Shown one piece after another: positions 8,176 through 17,147 of a DNA stretch of 64,000 nt. Every line of letters begins with the position of its first letter. Positions within the stretch are counted from its first letter, which is position 1. The notes beneath the pieces are model-generated. The model was not told where the DNA came from. It was given only the letters and a program-made list of their open reading frames with translations, and made no database searches. Origin of the DNA: Halobaculum marinum (GTDB taxonomy: Archaea > Halobacteriota > Halobacteria > Halobacteriales > Haloferacaceae); NCBI RefSeq assembly GCF_029338555.1, contig NZ_CP119989.1, positions 2,480,001-2,544,000 on the forward strand, written 5' to 3'. A program made the translations under genes and the position numbers.

Positions 8176-8472
8176 TCAGCCCTCGATCTTCTCGACGATC
8201 TTCCGGGCCTGTTCGCGCGCCTTCGACTCACCGACGGTCTTCTTCACGAGGACGCTCTGGACGACCCAGTCGCCCTCCTCGCGCCGCCTGCCGGTTCGGA
8301 CCTCGCTCCCCGCCGACACCGAGCGGGCGACGTCTGCCGCCCAGTCCGGGGTGCGGATCTCGTCGAACTCGTCGGGGTCGCGAAACCTGACGTGGACGAA
8401 CTCCTCGCCGACGTCGGTCGTCTCGATCTCGGGGATGGTCGCCATACCGGCGTGTACGACAGGTTCGTCCAT
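8176..8472 (-). CDS. conserved haloarchaeal hypothetical protein
   Basis: A 98-residue acidic soluble protein without a family I can name. The sequence has an N-terminal beta-rich part (FVHVRFRDPDEFDEIRTPDW) and a C-terminal part (VQSVLVKKTVGESKAREQARKIVEKIEG) predicted to be helical. There are no Cys, signal or membrane segments. The ATG at 8472 is used; MATIPEIETTD beginning at 8445 is a plausible alternative start. The codon use matches surrounding genes. It lies alone next to tRNA-Phe. Confidence 0.65.
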   Translation of the reverse strand: MDEPVVHAGMATIPEIETTDVGEEFVHVRFRDPDEFDEIRTPDWAADVARSVSAGSEVRTGRRREEGDWVVQSVLVKKTVGESKAREQARKIVEKIEG

Positions 8473-8583
8473 AGGAGTCCTTCTCGTTCCTGGCCGGTCG
8501 GAACTCGCCGGGTGTCAGTGGGTTCCGGGTGCGCCGAGTCGCGGTCGCTCACGCTGCTCGGTCACGGTGTCGGCGAGAGAATA

Positions 8584-8657
8584 TGCCGCCTCCCCGATTT
8601 GAACGGGGGACAGCTCGATCTTCAGTCGAGTGCTCTCCCAGTCTGAGCTAAGGCGGC
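8584..8657 (-). tRNA. tRNA-Phe (anticodon GAA)
   Basis: Read on the minus strand, the sequence folds as a full cloverleaf. The acceptor stem GCCGCCU pairs with AGGCGGC and the discriminator base is A. The D arm contains UUAGCUCAGACUGGGAGAGC. The anticodon stem CUCGA/UCGAG holds the loop CUGAAGA (anticodon GAA). The T arm is CCCCG-UUCAAAU-CGGGG. CCA is not encoded. No intron is visible. Confidence 0.97.
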
Positions 8658-8717
8658 CTATCTCGACGAATCGCCGCAGTACGAAAAAGCGTTTCGAATC
8701 GCCACGCGGGCGGGCGG

Positions 8718-9299
8718 TCAGCGGACGTCGCGCCGCTCTCTGAACGTGATCGTCACGTCGTCCGACTCGATGGTGGTGACGATCGTGATCCAGCCGTCGG
8801 CCTGCTGGACCTGGTACGCCTCCGAGAACGACAGCTCTACGCGGCTCGTCTCGGTCGTGGAGCCGCCGGCGTCCATCGCGCCCACGTCGCGTTTCCCCTC
8901 CCACACCATATCGCCCTGGTCGGTCGAGTTACCTGCGTAGATACGCGTGAACACGCTGACGCCGGTCGCCGTCTCGTTTCGGTTGTTGTCGAGGCGGACG
9001 GTCACGTCCCGACACGTCTGACCGCACTGCTCGATGGACTGGACGGCGAACGTGTACGGCGGCAGGGAGTTCGTGTCGTCGTCGCCGGCCGACGCGCTGT
9101 CGGCAGCCGCGTCGCCAGACCCGTCCGCCCCGGCGTCGTCGTAGACGGTCCCGGTCGACTGCGGGGTTTCGGTGACCGTGTCCGAGCCGCCGCCGCCGAG
9201 GTCGCCCAGCGGACCGATGCCCGCGACGAACGCGGCGGCGCCGCCCACCGCGACGACGCCGACGATGGCGAGCACGGCGAGTATCCCTTTCGTGCTCAT
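8718..9299 (-). CDS. membrane-anchored or secreted FxLYD-like protein
   Basis: A 193-residue protein. Residues 5-35 form one hydrophobic N-terminal segment (ILAVLAIVGVVAVGGAAAF), a signal anchor without a lipobox. A low-complexity Gly/Asp/Thr/Ser linker (about 36-80) follows, then a beta-sandwich-like domain with a Cys pair in EQCGQTCRDVTVRLDNN and the pattern ETATGVSVFTRIYAGN...VWEGKRDVGAMDAGG, which resembles haloarchaeal FxLYD domains. It ends in a beta strand (ITIVTTIESDDVTITF). Probably an extracellular domain tethered to the membrane; function unknown. It lies between two tRNA genes on the same strand. Confidence 0.7.
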   Translation of the reverse strand: MSTKGILAVLAIVGVVAVGGAAAFVAGIGPLGDLGGGGSDTVTETPQSTGTVYDDAGADGSGDAAADSASAGDDDTNSLPPYTFAVQSIEQCGQTCRDVTVRLDNNRNETATGVSVFTRIYAGNSTDQGDMVWEGKRDVGAMDAGGSTTETSRVELSFSEAYQVQQADGWITIVTTIESDDVTITFRERRDVR

Positions 9300-9601
9300 C
9301 TCGGATCCCCTCTGGAGGCGGACTGGTGCATCGTCCCGTTCGTGGGGTGTCGCAGGTAAAAGGTGGCACGGCCGTTCAGGTGACTATAGGCGAATTAACC
9401 GAAAGACAGCGGAGGGTACGTGGATTCTTCGGCACAGTGATCTGCACGCGACCTGTCCGCGACCTGCAAGCGACGGATACGTGCGTCACGTGGTCGTCGA
9501 GGTAGCCGGACGGGTGCGCTCGCGGGAGGGGTAGGCCGACGTAGGCCACGCTGTCGCCGAGGCGCGACAGCGCGCAGAACGCGGGGGTGCGACGGGAGGG
9601 A
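9300..9601. other. intergenic region without a gene
   Basis: Between the start of the anchored FxLYD-like gene and tRNA-Val. I see no credible reading frame. It has a slightly AT-richer patch (9378-9410, including GAATTAACCG) that could hold the promoter for the leftward gene, and short repeated GCGACCTG words near 9449-9474, but nothing that I can name. Confidence 0.5.
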
Positions 9602-9674
9602 TGGGCTCGGGCGGATTTGAACCACCGGTCTCTTCCTTGTAAGGGAAGCGTCATAACCACTAGACCACGAGCCC
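9602..9674 (-). tRNA. tRNA-Val (anticodon UAC)
   Basis: Minus-strand cloverleaf. The acceptor stem GGGCUCG pairs with CGAGCCC and the discriminator base is A. The D arm is GGUCUAGUGGUUAUGAC. The anticodon stem CUUCC/GGAAG holds the loop CUUACAA (anticodon UAC). The T arm is CGGUGG-UUCAAAU-CCGCC. CCA is not encoded. A TATA-like GTTATTC lies about 29 bases upstream. Confidence 0.97.
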
Positions 9675-9782
9675 GTACCACCACGAACCGGCTGATAGCG
9701 AATAACGCTTCTGTTCCCGGGTCCCGCGTCCCGAACCGATCCCCCCGACACGCTTTCCCGAGCGGCCCACGTGCTCGATAGT

Positions 9783-10277
9783 ATGTCCGTTCGTCGCCTC
9801 CGCTCGGTCGTCCTCCTCGCGTTCCTCGTCGCGCTGGCCGGGTGCACTGGCGCGGTGACGAGCGTCACGAACGACGGCGAGTACGACCGCACGACCGTCA
9901 CCGTCGTCGACGAGGACGGCACCGACCTCGGCACGGTCGAGGTGCGCGTCGCCGACACCTTCGACAAGCGCTACACCGGCCTCTCCGACACCGAGTCGCT
10001 CGGGCCGAACGAAGGGATGCTGTTCGTCCACGGCAGCGAGGGCCAGCACGCGTACGTGATGCGCGACATGGCGTTCCCCATCGACATCGTGTTCGTCGCC
10101 GCGAACGGGAGCGTCACCCGCATCCACCACGCCGAACTGCCCCCCGAGGGGACGAGCGGCGGCGACCTGACGCGCTACCGCGGCACCGGGAAGTACGTCC
10201 TCGAAGTCCCGTACGGGTGGACGAACCGCACCGGCGTGAGCGTCGGCGACAGCGTCGAGATAGCCGGCGACTACTGA
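9783..10277 (+). CDS. DUF192 lipoprotein
   Basis: A 164-residue protein starting MSVRRLRSVVLL. The N-terminal signal ends at a lipobox LAGC (Cys about residue 21), so it is probably a lipid-anchored extracellular protein. The rest is a DUF192 domain: VRVADTFDKRYTGLSDTESLGPNEGMLFVH, VMRDMAFPIDIVFV and the closing GKYVLEVPYGWTNRTGVSVGDSVEI are all characteristic. The biochemical role of DUF192 is unknown. The ATG at 9783 is preferred to one at 9771, because it puts the Arg pair directly before the hydrophobic core. Confidence 0.9.
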   Translation: MSVRRLRSVVLLAFLVALAGCTGAVTSVTNDGEYDRTTVTVVDEDGTDLGTVEVRVADTFDKRYTGLSDTESLGPNEGMLFVHGSEGQHAYVMRDMAFPIDIVFVAANGSVTRIHHAELPPEGTSGGDLTRYRGTGKYVLEVPYGWTNRTGVSVGDSVEIAGDY

Positions 10278-10374
10278 GCGTCGGCGATCTGGATCGCCGG
10301 CGCCGATCTGTCGATAGCGGGTGTTTCGATTCGAAGCGAACCGTTTAGGGTGCTGCTATCATTCAGGAGAACTA

Positions 10375-12312
10375 ATGAGTCACCCCTCGGACGAGGACGA
10401 CCCCTTCGAGGACATCCGCGAGAAGACGGACAACCCGATGAAACGGTTGTTCGCCGAGTATGGGGCGAAGAACACCCGCTACTTCGGCCTCGGCTTCTTC
10501 GGGAGTCTCGCCGCGCGGATCCTCGATCTCCTCCCACCGCTGTTGCTCGGGCTGGCGATCGACGCGATCTTCCTCCAGAACTCGCAGTTCGATCTCCCGC
10601 TGGTCCCGGACAGTCTGATCCCCGCTGGACAGCAGGACCAACTGCTGTTCAGCGTCGGGATCATCGCGTTCGCGTTCTTCGGCGGGTCGATCTTCCACTG
10701 GATCCGGAACTACGGCTGGAACTCCTTCGCGCAGAACATCCAGCACGACATCCGGACGGACACGTACGACAAGATGCAGCGGCTGAACATGGACTTCTTC
10801 GCCGAGAAGCAGACCGGCGAGATGATGTCCGTGCTGTCGAACGACGTGAACCGCCTCGAACGGTTCCTCAACGACGGGATGAACTCCGCGTTCCGCCTGT
10901 CGGTGATGGTGATCGGCATCGCGGGGATCATGTTCTGGATGAACCCCCGCCTCGCGCTCATCTCGCTCGTCCCCGTGCCGATCATCGCGGTGACGACGTG
11001 GAAGTTCATCGACGTCATCCAGCCGAAGTACGCCGACGTCCGCTCGACGGTCGGCCACCTCAACTCCCGGCTCGAGAACAACCTCGGCGGCATCAAGGTG
11101 ATCAAGACGTTCAACACCGAGGGGTTCGAGTCCGAGCGCGTCGACGACGTCTCCTACGACTACTACGACGCCAATTGGGACGCCATCACCACGCGGATCA
11201 AGTTCTTCCCCGCGTTGCGGGTCATCGCCGGAGTCGGCTTCGTCATCACCTTCGCGGTCGGCGGCTTCTGGGTGCTGGGGCTGGCCCCCCTGTGGCTCAC
11301 CGGCGGCGCCGAACTGCGCCCCGGGACGTTCGCGACGTTCATCCTCTACACCCAGCGGTTCATCTGGCCGATGGCGCAGTTCGGCTCCATCATCAACATG
11401 TACCAGCGCGCCCGCGCGTCCAGCGCCCGGCTGTTCGGCCTGATGGACACCCCCTCGCGCATCGTCGAGGACCCCGCCGCCGAGGACCTGGTCGTCTCCG
11501 ACGGCGAGGTCGTGTACGACGACGTGTCGTTCGGCTACGACGAGGAGGAGGTCATCGTCGACGACATCTCCTTCGACGTCGACGGCGGCGAGACACTCGC
11601 GCTCGTCGGCCCGACCGGTGCCGGGAAGTCGACCGTCCTGAAGCTCCTGCTCCGGATGTACGACGTCGACGAGGGGAGCATCGAGATCGACGGGCAGGAC
11701 ATCCGCGACGTGACGATCCCGAGCCTCCGGCAGTCGCTCGGCTACGTCAGTCAGGACACGTTCATGTTCTACGGGACGGTCCGCGACAACATCGCCTACG
11801 GTACGTTCGACGCCGACGAAGACGAGATCGTCGAGGCCGCGAAGGCGGCGGAGGCGCACGACTTCATCCAGAACCTCCCCGAGGGTTACGACACCGAGAT
11901 CGGTGAGCGCGGCGTAAAGCTCTCTGGCGGCCAGCGCCAGCGGCTCTCTATCGCCCGAGCGATCCTGAAGGACCCCGACATCCTCGTGCTCGACGAGGCG
12001 ACCTCCGACGTGGACACGGAGACGGAGATGCTCATCCAGCGCTCCATCGACCGCCTCACCGAAGACCGCACCACCTTCGCCATCGCCCACCGCCTCTCGA
12101 CGATCAAAGACGCCGACCAGATCGTCGTGCTTGAGGACGGCCGGATCGCCGAGCGCGGCACCCACGACGAACTGCTCGGCGACGACGGACTGTACGCCCA
12201 CCTCTGGGGCGTGCAGGCGGGCGAAATCGACGAACTCCCCGAGGAGTTCATCGAGCGTGCGGCGCGACGCGCCTCGCGCACGGATGCGGAAGCGGAAGCG
12301 AGCGACGACTGA
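10375..12312 (+). CDS. ABC transporter, fused permease and ATPase (exporter type)
   Basis: A 645-residue half-transporter. The first about 350 residues contain six hydrophobic helices of the ABC exporter permease fold, with the conserved coupling segment QTGEMMSVLSNDVNRLERF. The ATPase domain (about 370-610) has Walker A GPTGAGKST, Q-loop YVSQDTFMF, signature LSGGQRQRLSIARA, Walker B DILVLDEATSDVD and the H-loop FAIAHRLSTI. It should act as a homo- or heterodimer exporting lipids, drugs or peptides; the substrate is not visible. A Shine-Dalgarno-like AGGAG precedes the ATG at 10375. The C-terminus is acidic. Confidence 0.95.
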   Translation: MSHPSDEDDPFEDIREKTDNPMKRLFAEYGAKNTRYFGLGFFGSLAARILDLLPPLLLGLAIDAIFLQNSQFDLPLVPDSLIPAGQQDQLLFSVGIIAFAFFGGSIFHWIRNYGWNSFAQNIQHDIRTDTYDKMQRLNMDFFAEKQTGEMMSVLSNDVNRLERFLNDGMNSAFRLSVMVIGIAGIMFWMNPRLALISLVPVPIIAVTTWKFIDVIQPKYADVRSTVGHLNSRLENNLGGIKVIKTFNTEGFESERVDDVSYDYYDANWDAITTRIKFFPALRVIAGVGFVITFAVGGFWVLGLAPLWLTGGAELRPGTFATFILYTQRFIWPMAQFGSIINMYQRARASSARLFGLMDTPSRIVEDPAAEDLVVSDGEVVYDDVSFGYDEEEVIVDDISFDVDGGETLALVGPTGAGKSTVLKLLLRMYDVDEGSIEIDGQDIRDVTIPSLRQSLGYVSQDTFMFYGTVRDNIAYGTFDADEDEIVEAAKAAEAHDFIQNLPEGYDTEIGERGVKLSGGQRQRLSIARAILKDPDILVLDEATSDVDTETEMLIQRSIDRLTEDRTTFAIAHRLSTIKDADQIVVLEDGRIAERGTHDELLGDDGLYAHLWGVQAGEIDELPEEFIERAARRASRTDAEAEASDD

Positions 12313-12381
12313 GGCCGAGGACGCGGCCGAGCAGGGAACCGGAGACGAAGGTTCTTGTCGGCGGTCGGAGACGTCCCGACG

Positions 12382-12789
12382 ATGCCCTCCAGACGTGCGT
12401 TCGCCGCCGGTGCCGCATCGGCCGGTCTCGCCGGCATCTCCGGGTGTCTGTGGCGAACTGGCCTGTTTCGGGACACGCCGACCGTGTACGTGAACAACTA
12501 CGACGACGTCGACCACGAGGTGGCACTGTCCGTCGTCGCCGCCGACGGCGCCGAGGCGTACCGCGACACCATCTCGATGCCGGCAGACACCCGCTACGAG
12601 CGCGACGGGCCGACGCTCACCGTCGGTCGCTACACCGTCACCGGGACGCTCGACGGCGACCTCGTCGACGAGTACCGCATGGCGCCGCTCGACACCCCGG
12701 TCTGGGGCACCCGCCTCCCGGACCTGATCCTCGAAGTTGACGGCGAGTTGGGTCGCTTCGCCGTCCTCGGGTCCGGCGGGACGCCGTGA
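12382..12789 (+). CDS. Tat lipoprotein of unknown function
   Basis: A 135-residue protein starting MPSRRAFAAGAASAG. It has twin Arg followed by a short hydrophobic stretch and a lipobox-like ISGC, typical of haloarchaeal Tat lipoproteins. The mature part is a small beta-rich domain (TVYVNNYDDVDHEVALSVV ... YEVDG-type strands) that looks Ig-like. Its pattern of strands, with a polar start VYVNNYDD, resembles other haloarchaeal surface proteins without a named function. It follows the ABC exporter by about 70 bases and may be cotranscribed with it. Confidence 0.7.
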   Translation: MPSRRAFAAGAASAGLAGISGCLWRTGLFRDTPTVYVNNYDDVDHEVALSVVAADGAEAYRDTISMPADTRYERDGPTLTVGRYTVTGTLDGDLVDEYRMAPLDTPVWGTRLPDLILEVDGELGRFAVLGSGGTP

Positions 12790-12852
12790 CCGTTCCGGGG
12801 CGTCGCCGTCGGTCATCACCACCTAAGTAGCGGACGCCCGAGCCACGACGTG

Positions 12853-14079
12853 ATGAGCAGCTTCCGCACCCTCGACGACCTGCCCGCCGAGCAGCGCGTC
12901 CTCGTCCGCCTCGACCTCAACTCCCCGGTCGAGGACGGCGTCGTGCAGGACAACCGCCGCTTCTCCAGACACGCCGAAACCGTCGCAGAGTTGGCCGAGT
13001 CGGGCCACCGCGTCGCGCTCATGGCCCACCAAGGCCGCCCCGGGCGAGACACGTTCGTCTCGCTGGAGCAGCACGCCGACATCCTCGCCGAGCACGCCGG
13101 CGTCGACGTCGACTTCGTCGCCGACACGTTCGGCGACGACGCGCTCGCGGCGGTCCGCGACCTCGACGCGGGCGACGTGCTCCTGCTGGAGAACACCCGG
13201 ATGACCGACGACGAGTTGCCCGAGAAAGCGCCCGAGGAGCACGCCGCCAGCGACTTCGTCCAGACGCTCGCGCCGGAGTTCGACGCGTACGTCAACGACG
13301 CGTACTCGGCGGCCCACCGCAAGCACGCGTCGCTCGTCGGCTTCCCGCTGAAGCTCCCGAGTTACGCGGGGCGCGTGATGGAGACGGAGTACGAGGCGAA
13401 CACCGCCATTGCCGAGCGCGAGTTCGACGGCGACGTGACGATGGTCGTCGGCGGGACGAAAGCCACCGACGTCATCGGCGTGATGGAGGCGCTCGACGAG
13501 AAGGTCGACCAGTTCCTGCTCGGCGGCGTCGCCGGCGAGTTGTTCCTCCGCGCGGCGGGCTACCCCGTCGGCGAGGACGTGGACACCGAACTGTTCGACG
13601 AGCAGTGGAGCGCGAACGAGGAGACCATCCGCTCGGTGCTGGAAGAGCGACGCGACCAGGTGACGCTCGCGTCGGACCTGGCGTACGAGGACGCCGACGG
13701 CGAGCGCGGCGAGGTCGCCGTCGAGGACATCGTGGAGAAGACGCAGTCGTTCCTCGACGTCGGCTCCGACACGGTCGCCGACTACGAGCCGGTGATCCGC
13801 GACTCCGAGGCCGTGTTCGTGAAGGGCGCCCTCGGCGTGTTCGAGGACGAGCGCTTCAGCGTCGGCACCGTCGGCGTTTTGGAGGCCATCGCCGACACCG
13901 ACTGTTTCTCGGTCGTCGGCGGCGGCGACACCTCCCGCGCCATCACGATGTACGGAATGTCGGAGGACGACTTCTCGCACGTCTCCATCGCCGGCGGCGC
14001 GTACATCCGCGCGCTCACCGGCGAGCCGCTGCCGGCCGTGGAGCTGTTGGTCCAGAGCGCAGCCGAGGACGCCGCGTAA
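12853..14079 (+). CDS. pgk: phosphoglycerate kinase
   Basis: A 408-residue cytosolic enzyme that interconverts 1,3-bisphosphoglycerate + ADP and 3-phosphoglycerate + ATP. The N-terminal substrate-binding motif is RLDLNSPVEDG, followed by MAHQGRPGRD and ENTRMTDDE. The C-terminal nucleotide domain has VVGGTKATD and ends with VVGGGDTSRAITMYG. Length and motifs fit archaeal PGK. The ATG at 12853 is preceded in frame by a GTG at 12850; the TATA-like CTAAGTAG about 27 bases upstream of the ATG favours a leaderless mRNA from the ATG. The next-but-one gene encodes GAPDH, the preceding step. Confidence 0.96.
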   Translation: MSSFRTLDDLPAEQRVLVRLDLNSPVEDGVVQDNRRFSRHAETVAELAESGHRVALMAHQGRPGRDTFVSLEQHADILAEHAGVDVDFVADTFGDDALAAVRDLDAGDVLLLENTRMTDDELPEKAPEEHAASDFVQTLAPEFDAYVNDAYSAAHRKHASLVGFPLKLPSYAGRVMETEYEANTAIAEREFDGDVTMVVGGTKATDVIGVMEALDEKVDQFLLGGVAGELFLRAAGYPVGEDVDTELFDEQWSANEETIRSVLEERRDQVTLASDLAYEDADGERGEVAVEDIVEKTQSFLDVGSDTVADYEPVIRDSEAVFVKGALGVFEDERFSVGTVGVLEAIADTDCFSVVGGGDTSRAITMYGMSEDDFSHVSIAGGAYIRALTGEPLPAVELLVQSAAEDAA

Positions 14080-14131
14080 CCGGCCCGCTCGGGGGCCGGG
14101 ATTCAAGCGAGTCGGCGACGAGGGTCGACCC

Positions 14132-14623
14132 ATGTTGGTCGGCGTCGTCTCCGACACCCACGACAACGCACAGTACGTCGACAGGGCGGTCGACGTGTTC
14201 ACCGAGGCCGGCGTCGACGCGGTGCTCCACTGCGGCGACGTGGTCGCCCCCTTCTCCGCGACGCCGTTCGACGGCGAGTGGGACTTCCACGCCGTCCGCG
14301 GCAACAACGACGGTGAGTGGGCGCTCGCGGACACGGTCCGCGAGTTCGGCACCTACCACGGCGAGTTCGCGGCGCTGACCCTCGACGGGACCGACTTCGC
14401 CGTCTACCACGGCACCAGCGAACCCATCGTCGACGCCCTGCTCGCGAGCGGCGACTACGACTACGTCTGCCGCGGCCACACCCACGAGCGCGTCCACGAG
14501 GAGCGCGGCGGGACGACCCACCTCAATCCCGGCGGCGTTCCGATCCCCGGTCGGGAGGAGGCCCCCGCGGCGCTGGTGGTCGACATTGCGTCGGGCGAGG
14601 TCACCGCTCACGAGTTGGGCTGA
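14132..14623 (+). CDS. MJ0936/YfcE-type metallophosphoesterase
   Basis: A 163-residue calcineurin-like phosphoesterase. The five metal-binding motifs are visible in order: GVVSDTHDN (DxH), HCGDVVAP (GD), RGNNDGEW (GNxD), VYHGTSE (GH-like) and RGHTHERVH (GHTH). Length and order match the YfcE/MJ0936 phosphodiesterase group, which use two divalent metals; the biological substrate is unknown. An AT-rich GATTCAAG lies 28 bases before the ATG, so the transcript may be leaderless. It lies between pgk and the convergent gap gene but is not obviously linked to glycolysis. Confidence 0.92.
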   Translation: MLVGVVSDTHDNAQYVDRAVDVFTEAGVDAVLHCGDVVAPFSATPFDGEWDFHAVRGNNDGEWALADTVREFGTYHGEFAALTLDGTDFAVYHGTSEPIVDALLASGDYDYVCRGHTHERVHEERGGTTHLNPGGVPIPGREEAPAALVVDIASGEVTAHELG

Positions 14624-14643
14624 CGGTCGACTGCAGAACAACC

Positions 14644-14742
14644 GAGGCCGTTGTCGCTCCCGGCAGTCGCGTTGGACTGGGCGGCTCGGCCCACGGACCT
14701 CGCCGCCGCCCGTCCGAGGTCGTTGTCGCTCCCGTCGGTCGC
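14644..14742. repeat. imperfect direct repeat pair, 27 bp
   Basis: Two copies related to GAGGYCGTTGTCGCTCCCG (14644-14670 and 14716-14742), with three mismatches over 27 bases and a 72-bp period. They lie between the 3' ends of the convergent phosphoesterase and gap genes. They may be remnants of a local duplication; no function is evident. Confidence 0.6.
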
Positions 14743-14757
14743 TCCAGCGGCCTCGCC

Positions 14758-15834
14758 TCAGTCGTCGCTGTTGCTCTTCGGCACCACGCGCTGGCGCTGC
14801 CCGTCGAACAGCGACTCCAGTCCGACGCCGAGCGTCTCGTCGGTCGTCGCCATACTCGTCTCCTGGTCCTCCCAGTCGAGCAGGGCACGGATCGCGTCGA
14901 TGTTCTCCGGGATTACGTCCGACTCCTGGTGGATCGACTGGAACAGGTACAGATCCGAGCCCTCCATCGAGATGGAGTCCTCCCAGATGCAGTTCTCCCA
15001 GAGGTCGCCGCGCGGGCGCCCGGTGTCCATGGCGAACTCCTTCAGCTTCCCCGTGCCGTCGATGCCCGTCTCCTCGGGGACGAGGAACAGTCGCGACTCC
15101 GCGCCGAGCAACTCGCGCACCTCGGCGGCGGTCGGTTCGTCGTCGAGCGTGACGTTCACCGAGTGGAGGTGCATCAGCGTCGCGGGCACCTTCACACCGA
15201 GCGTGTCGATGTCCACGTCCGGGATGATCGTGTTCACGTCCGGGCCGTGGTGGGAGGGGACCGTCACCGGGTCCGGCAGGATGTCGTTGATCGGGCCGCG
15301 AGAGGTCTGCCCGGGGTCGCCGCCGCGACGGACGAGCGTGACGCGCGCCTTCTCGACGCCGTACTCCTCGATGAGCGGCGCGAGCAGTCGGGAGAGCCCG
15401 GTCGTGTTGCAGGAGACGACGCGCGCGATGTCGACGTCGTCGGCGCGCGCCAGGTCGTAGTTTGCGCGGGCGTTGAAGCTCACGTCCGCCACGTCGGCGC
15501 CCTCGCCGCCCTGGAGGATGGCGGGCGTGTCGTAGCGCTCGTACAGTTCGCAGTTGTCCGCCCCGATGCCGGAGGGCGTCGTGTCGACGATGACGTCGGC
15601 GGTCATCACCATATCTTCGGCCTCCCCCGCGAGGTCGATGCCGGCGTCGCGGAACTGGTCGGCCCGCTCCGGGATCGCGGCGTACAGCGGGTACCCCTTC
15701 CTGACTGCCGCTTCGGCCTCGAAGTTCGGGCGTGTCTTCGCGACGCCGATCAGTTTCATATCGGGCTGTGCGGCCACCGCGTCGGCGACGCGCTTGCCGA
15801 TGGTGCCGTAGCCGTTGACGCCCACCTGTATCAT
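14758..15834 (-). CDS. gap: type II glyceraldehyde-3-phosphate dehydrogenase
   Basis: A 358-residue archaeal GAPDH. The Rossmann start is [20 protein letters not shown]. The catalytic Cys is C142 in [11 protein letters not shown], and the catalytic-site His is within the following strand set ([10 protein letters not shown]). This phosphorylating, NAD(P)-dependent enzyme works with PGK in glycolysis/gluconeogenesis. In haloarchaea the archaeal-type enzyme is usually the gluconeogenic one; I infer this. The C-terminal roughly 30 residues ([23 protein letters not shown]) extend beyond the usual archaeal length of about 340. The ATG has a real Shine-Dalgarno (GGAGG at 15843-15847) at a good distance, indicating a leadered mRNA. 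Confidence 0.94.
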   Translation of the reverse strand: MIQVGVNGYGTIGKRVADAVAAQPDMKLIGVAKTRPNFEAEAAVRKGYPLYAAIPERADQFRDAGIDLAGEAEDMVMTADVIVDTTPSGIGADNCELYERYDTPAILQGGEGADVADVSFNARANYDLARADDVDIARVVSCNTTGLSRLLAPLIEEYGVEKARVTLVRRGGDPGQTSRGPINDILPDPVTVPSHHGPDVNTIIPDVDIDTLGVKVPATLMHLHSVNVTLDDEPTAAEVRELLGAESRLFLVPEETGIDGTGKLKEFAMDTGRPRGDLWENCIWEDSISMEGSDLYLFQSIHQESDVIPENIDAIRALLDWEDQETSMATTDETLGVGLESLFDGQRQRVVPKSNSDD

Positions 15835-16137
15835 TGTCGAATCCTCCTTCGGCACGGGGGTTAATCGTTACGACACCGTTAATCGGAAAACAACTACAGA
15901 CCGAGTAATACCTCCGAATTCGGTCGATGCGGGATCTCGGACACTGCCGGTTCGGCGGCGACGAGAGGCGTGGACGGGGAACGTCGACCCGTGGACCGAC
16001 TGGGAAACTGATTCACTGGCCGACGGGGCGGCTGATCCACCGGCTGAGGACTGACCGGCTGAGGAGCCGACTGGCCGACTCGCCGAGGGGCCGACTGCTC
16101 CCGACAGGTCCAAACCGGCTGAGGGCACAGCGACGGT
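15835..16137. other. divergent intergenic region with repeats and gap promoter
   Basis: The left part holds the gap leader: the Shine-Dalgarno at 15843-15847 and two copies of minus-strand CGATTAAC (15860-15867 and 15878-15885), 18 bases apart; the distal one is the likelier TATA box, given the leader. From about 15990 to 16120 lies a degenerate array of roughly 10-12-base words such as CCGACTGG, CGGCTGA and GGCCGAC. I see no gene here. Confidence 0.5.
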
Positions 16138-17091
16138 ATGGACGACGACCTCCGTGCGGCCGCGGAAACGGCGATCCACCAGTGTCTCGAGTTGGGCGGC
16201 GACGAGTCGCTCGCGGTCGTCACCGACGACAAACGCGAGGCGATCGGCGAGGCGCTGTACGCGGTCGCCAGCGAGGTGACCGACGACGCGTCGGTCGTCC
16301 GCTACCCGCCCGCGGCCCAGCACGGCGAGGAACCGCCCGCCCCCGTCGCCGCCGCGATGCGCGAGGCCGACGCCTTCCTCGCGCCGACGACCAAGAGCCT
16401 GAGCCACACCCGCGCTCGCGGCGCCGCCTGCGACGCCGGCGCGCGCGGCGCGACCCTGCCGGGCATCACCCGCGAGGTGTTCGTCACCGGCCTCGACGCC
16501 GACTACGACGCCATCGCCAGCCACTGTGACGACGTGCTCGCGCAGGTCGGCGACGCCGACGAGATTCGCGTCACGACCGAGGCGGGCACCGACATCACGT
16601 TCGAACCGGGCGACCGCGAGTTCCTCGCGGACACCGGCGACGTGAGCAAGGCGGGGTCGTTCTCGAACCTCCCCGCCGGCGAGGTGTTCGTCAGCCCCGA
16701 AGACGCCAACGGCACGTACGTCGTCGACGGGACGATGATGCCGTACGGCCTGTTGGATGGGCGCGAACTCCGCTTCGAGGTGACCGACGGCTTCGTCACC
16801 GACATCTCCGACGACGAAGTGCGCGCGCAGGTCGAGGCCGCCGCCGAGGAGGTCGGTCGCGACGCGTACAACCTCGCCGAGTTGGGCATCGGGACGAACG
16901 TCGGCGTCACCGACCTCGTCGGCTCGGTGCTCCTCGACGAGAAGGCCGCCGGAACCGTCCACATCGCCATCGGCGACGACGCCGGCATCGGCGGCGACAC
17001 CGACGCGCCGCTCCACCTCGACGGCATCGTGAAAGAGCCGACCGTCTACGCGGACGGGGAGGTCGTAGACCTCCCGACGGTCGAGCGGTGA
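16138..17091 (+). CDS. M29-like aminopeptidase
   Basis: A 317-residue protein whose C-terminal half carries the M29/AmpS-like metal site: NLAELGIGTNVGVTDLVGSVLLDEKAAGTVHIAIGDD (Glu, His and acidic ligands; shown here only in part as motif ELGIGTN and DEKAAGTVHIAIGD), followed by GGDTDAPLHLDGIV with another His. The N-terminal half is less conserved and shorter than in bacterial AmpS, as in many archaeal relatives. It probably cleaves N-terminal residues from peptides in the cytosol. The ATG at 16138 is followed by MDDDLRAAAETA with no signal peptide. It is monocistronic. Confidence 0.8.
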   Translation: MDDDLRAAAETAIHQCLELGGDESLAVVTDDKREAIGEALYAVASEVTDDASVVRYPPAAQHGEEPPAPVAAAMREADAFLAPTTKSLSHTRARGAACDAGARGATLPGITREVFVTGLDADYDAIASHCDDVLAQVGDADEIRVTTEAGTDITFEPGDREFLADTGDVSKAGSFSNLPAGEVFVSPEDANGTYVVDGTMMPYGLLDGRELRFEVTDGFVTDISDDEVRAQVEAAAEEVGRDAYNLAELGIGTNVGVTDLVGSVLLDEKAAGTVHIAIGDDAGIGGDTDAPLHLDGIVKEPTVYADGEVVDLPTVER

Positions 17092-17147
17092 CACCGCGAG
17101 ACGGAGACGAAGTCGTCCTGCCAGAGCCGTAGGCCAGCGAACTACGC

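Noticed and set aside
10372-12822. An 816-residue leftward frame across the ABC transporter
   Set aside because: Shadow of the ABC transporter gene, no recognisable domain, and the + strand gene has all motifs.
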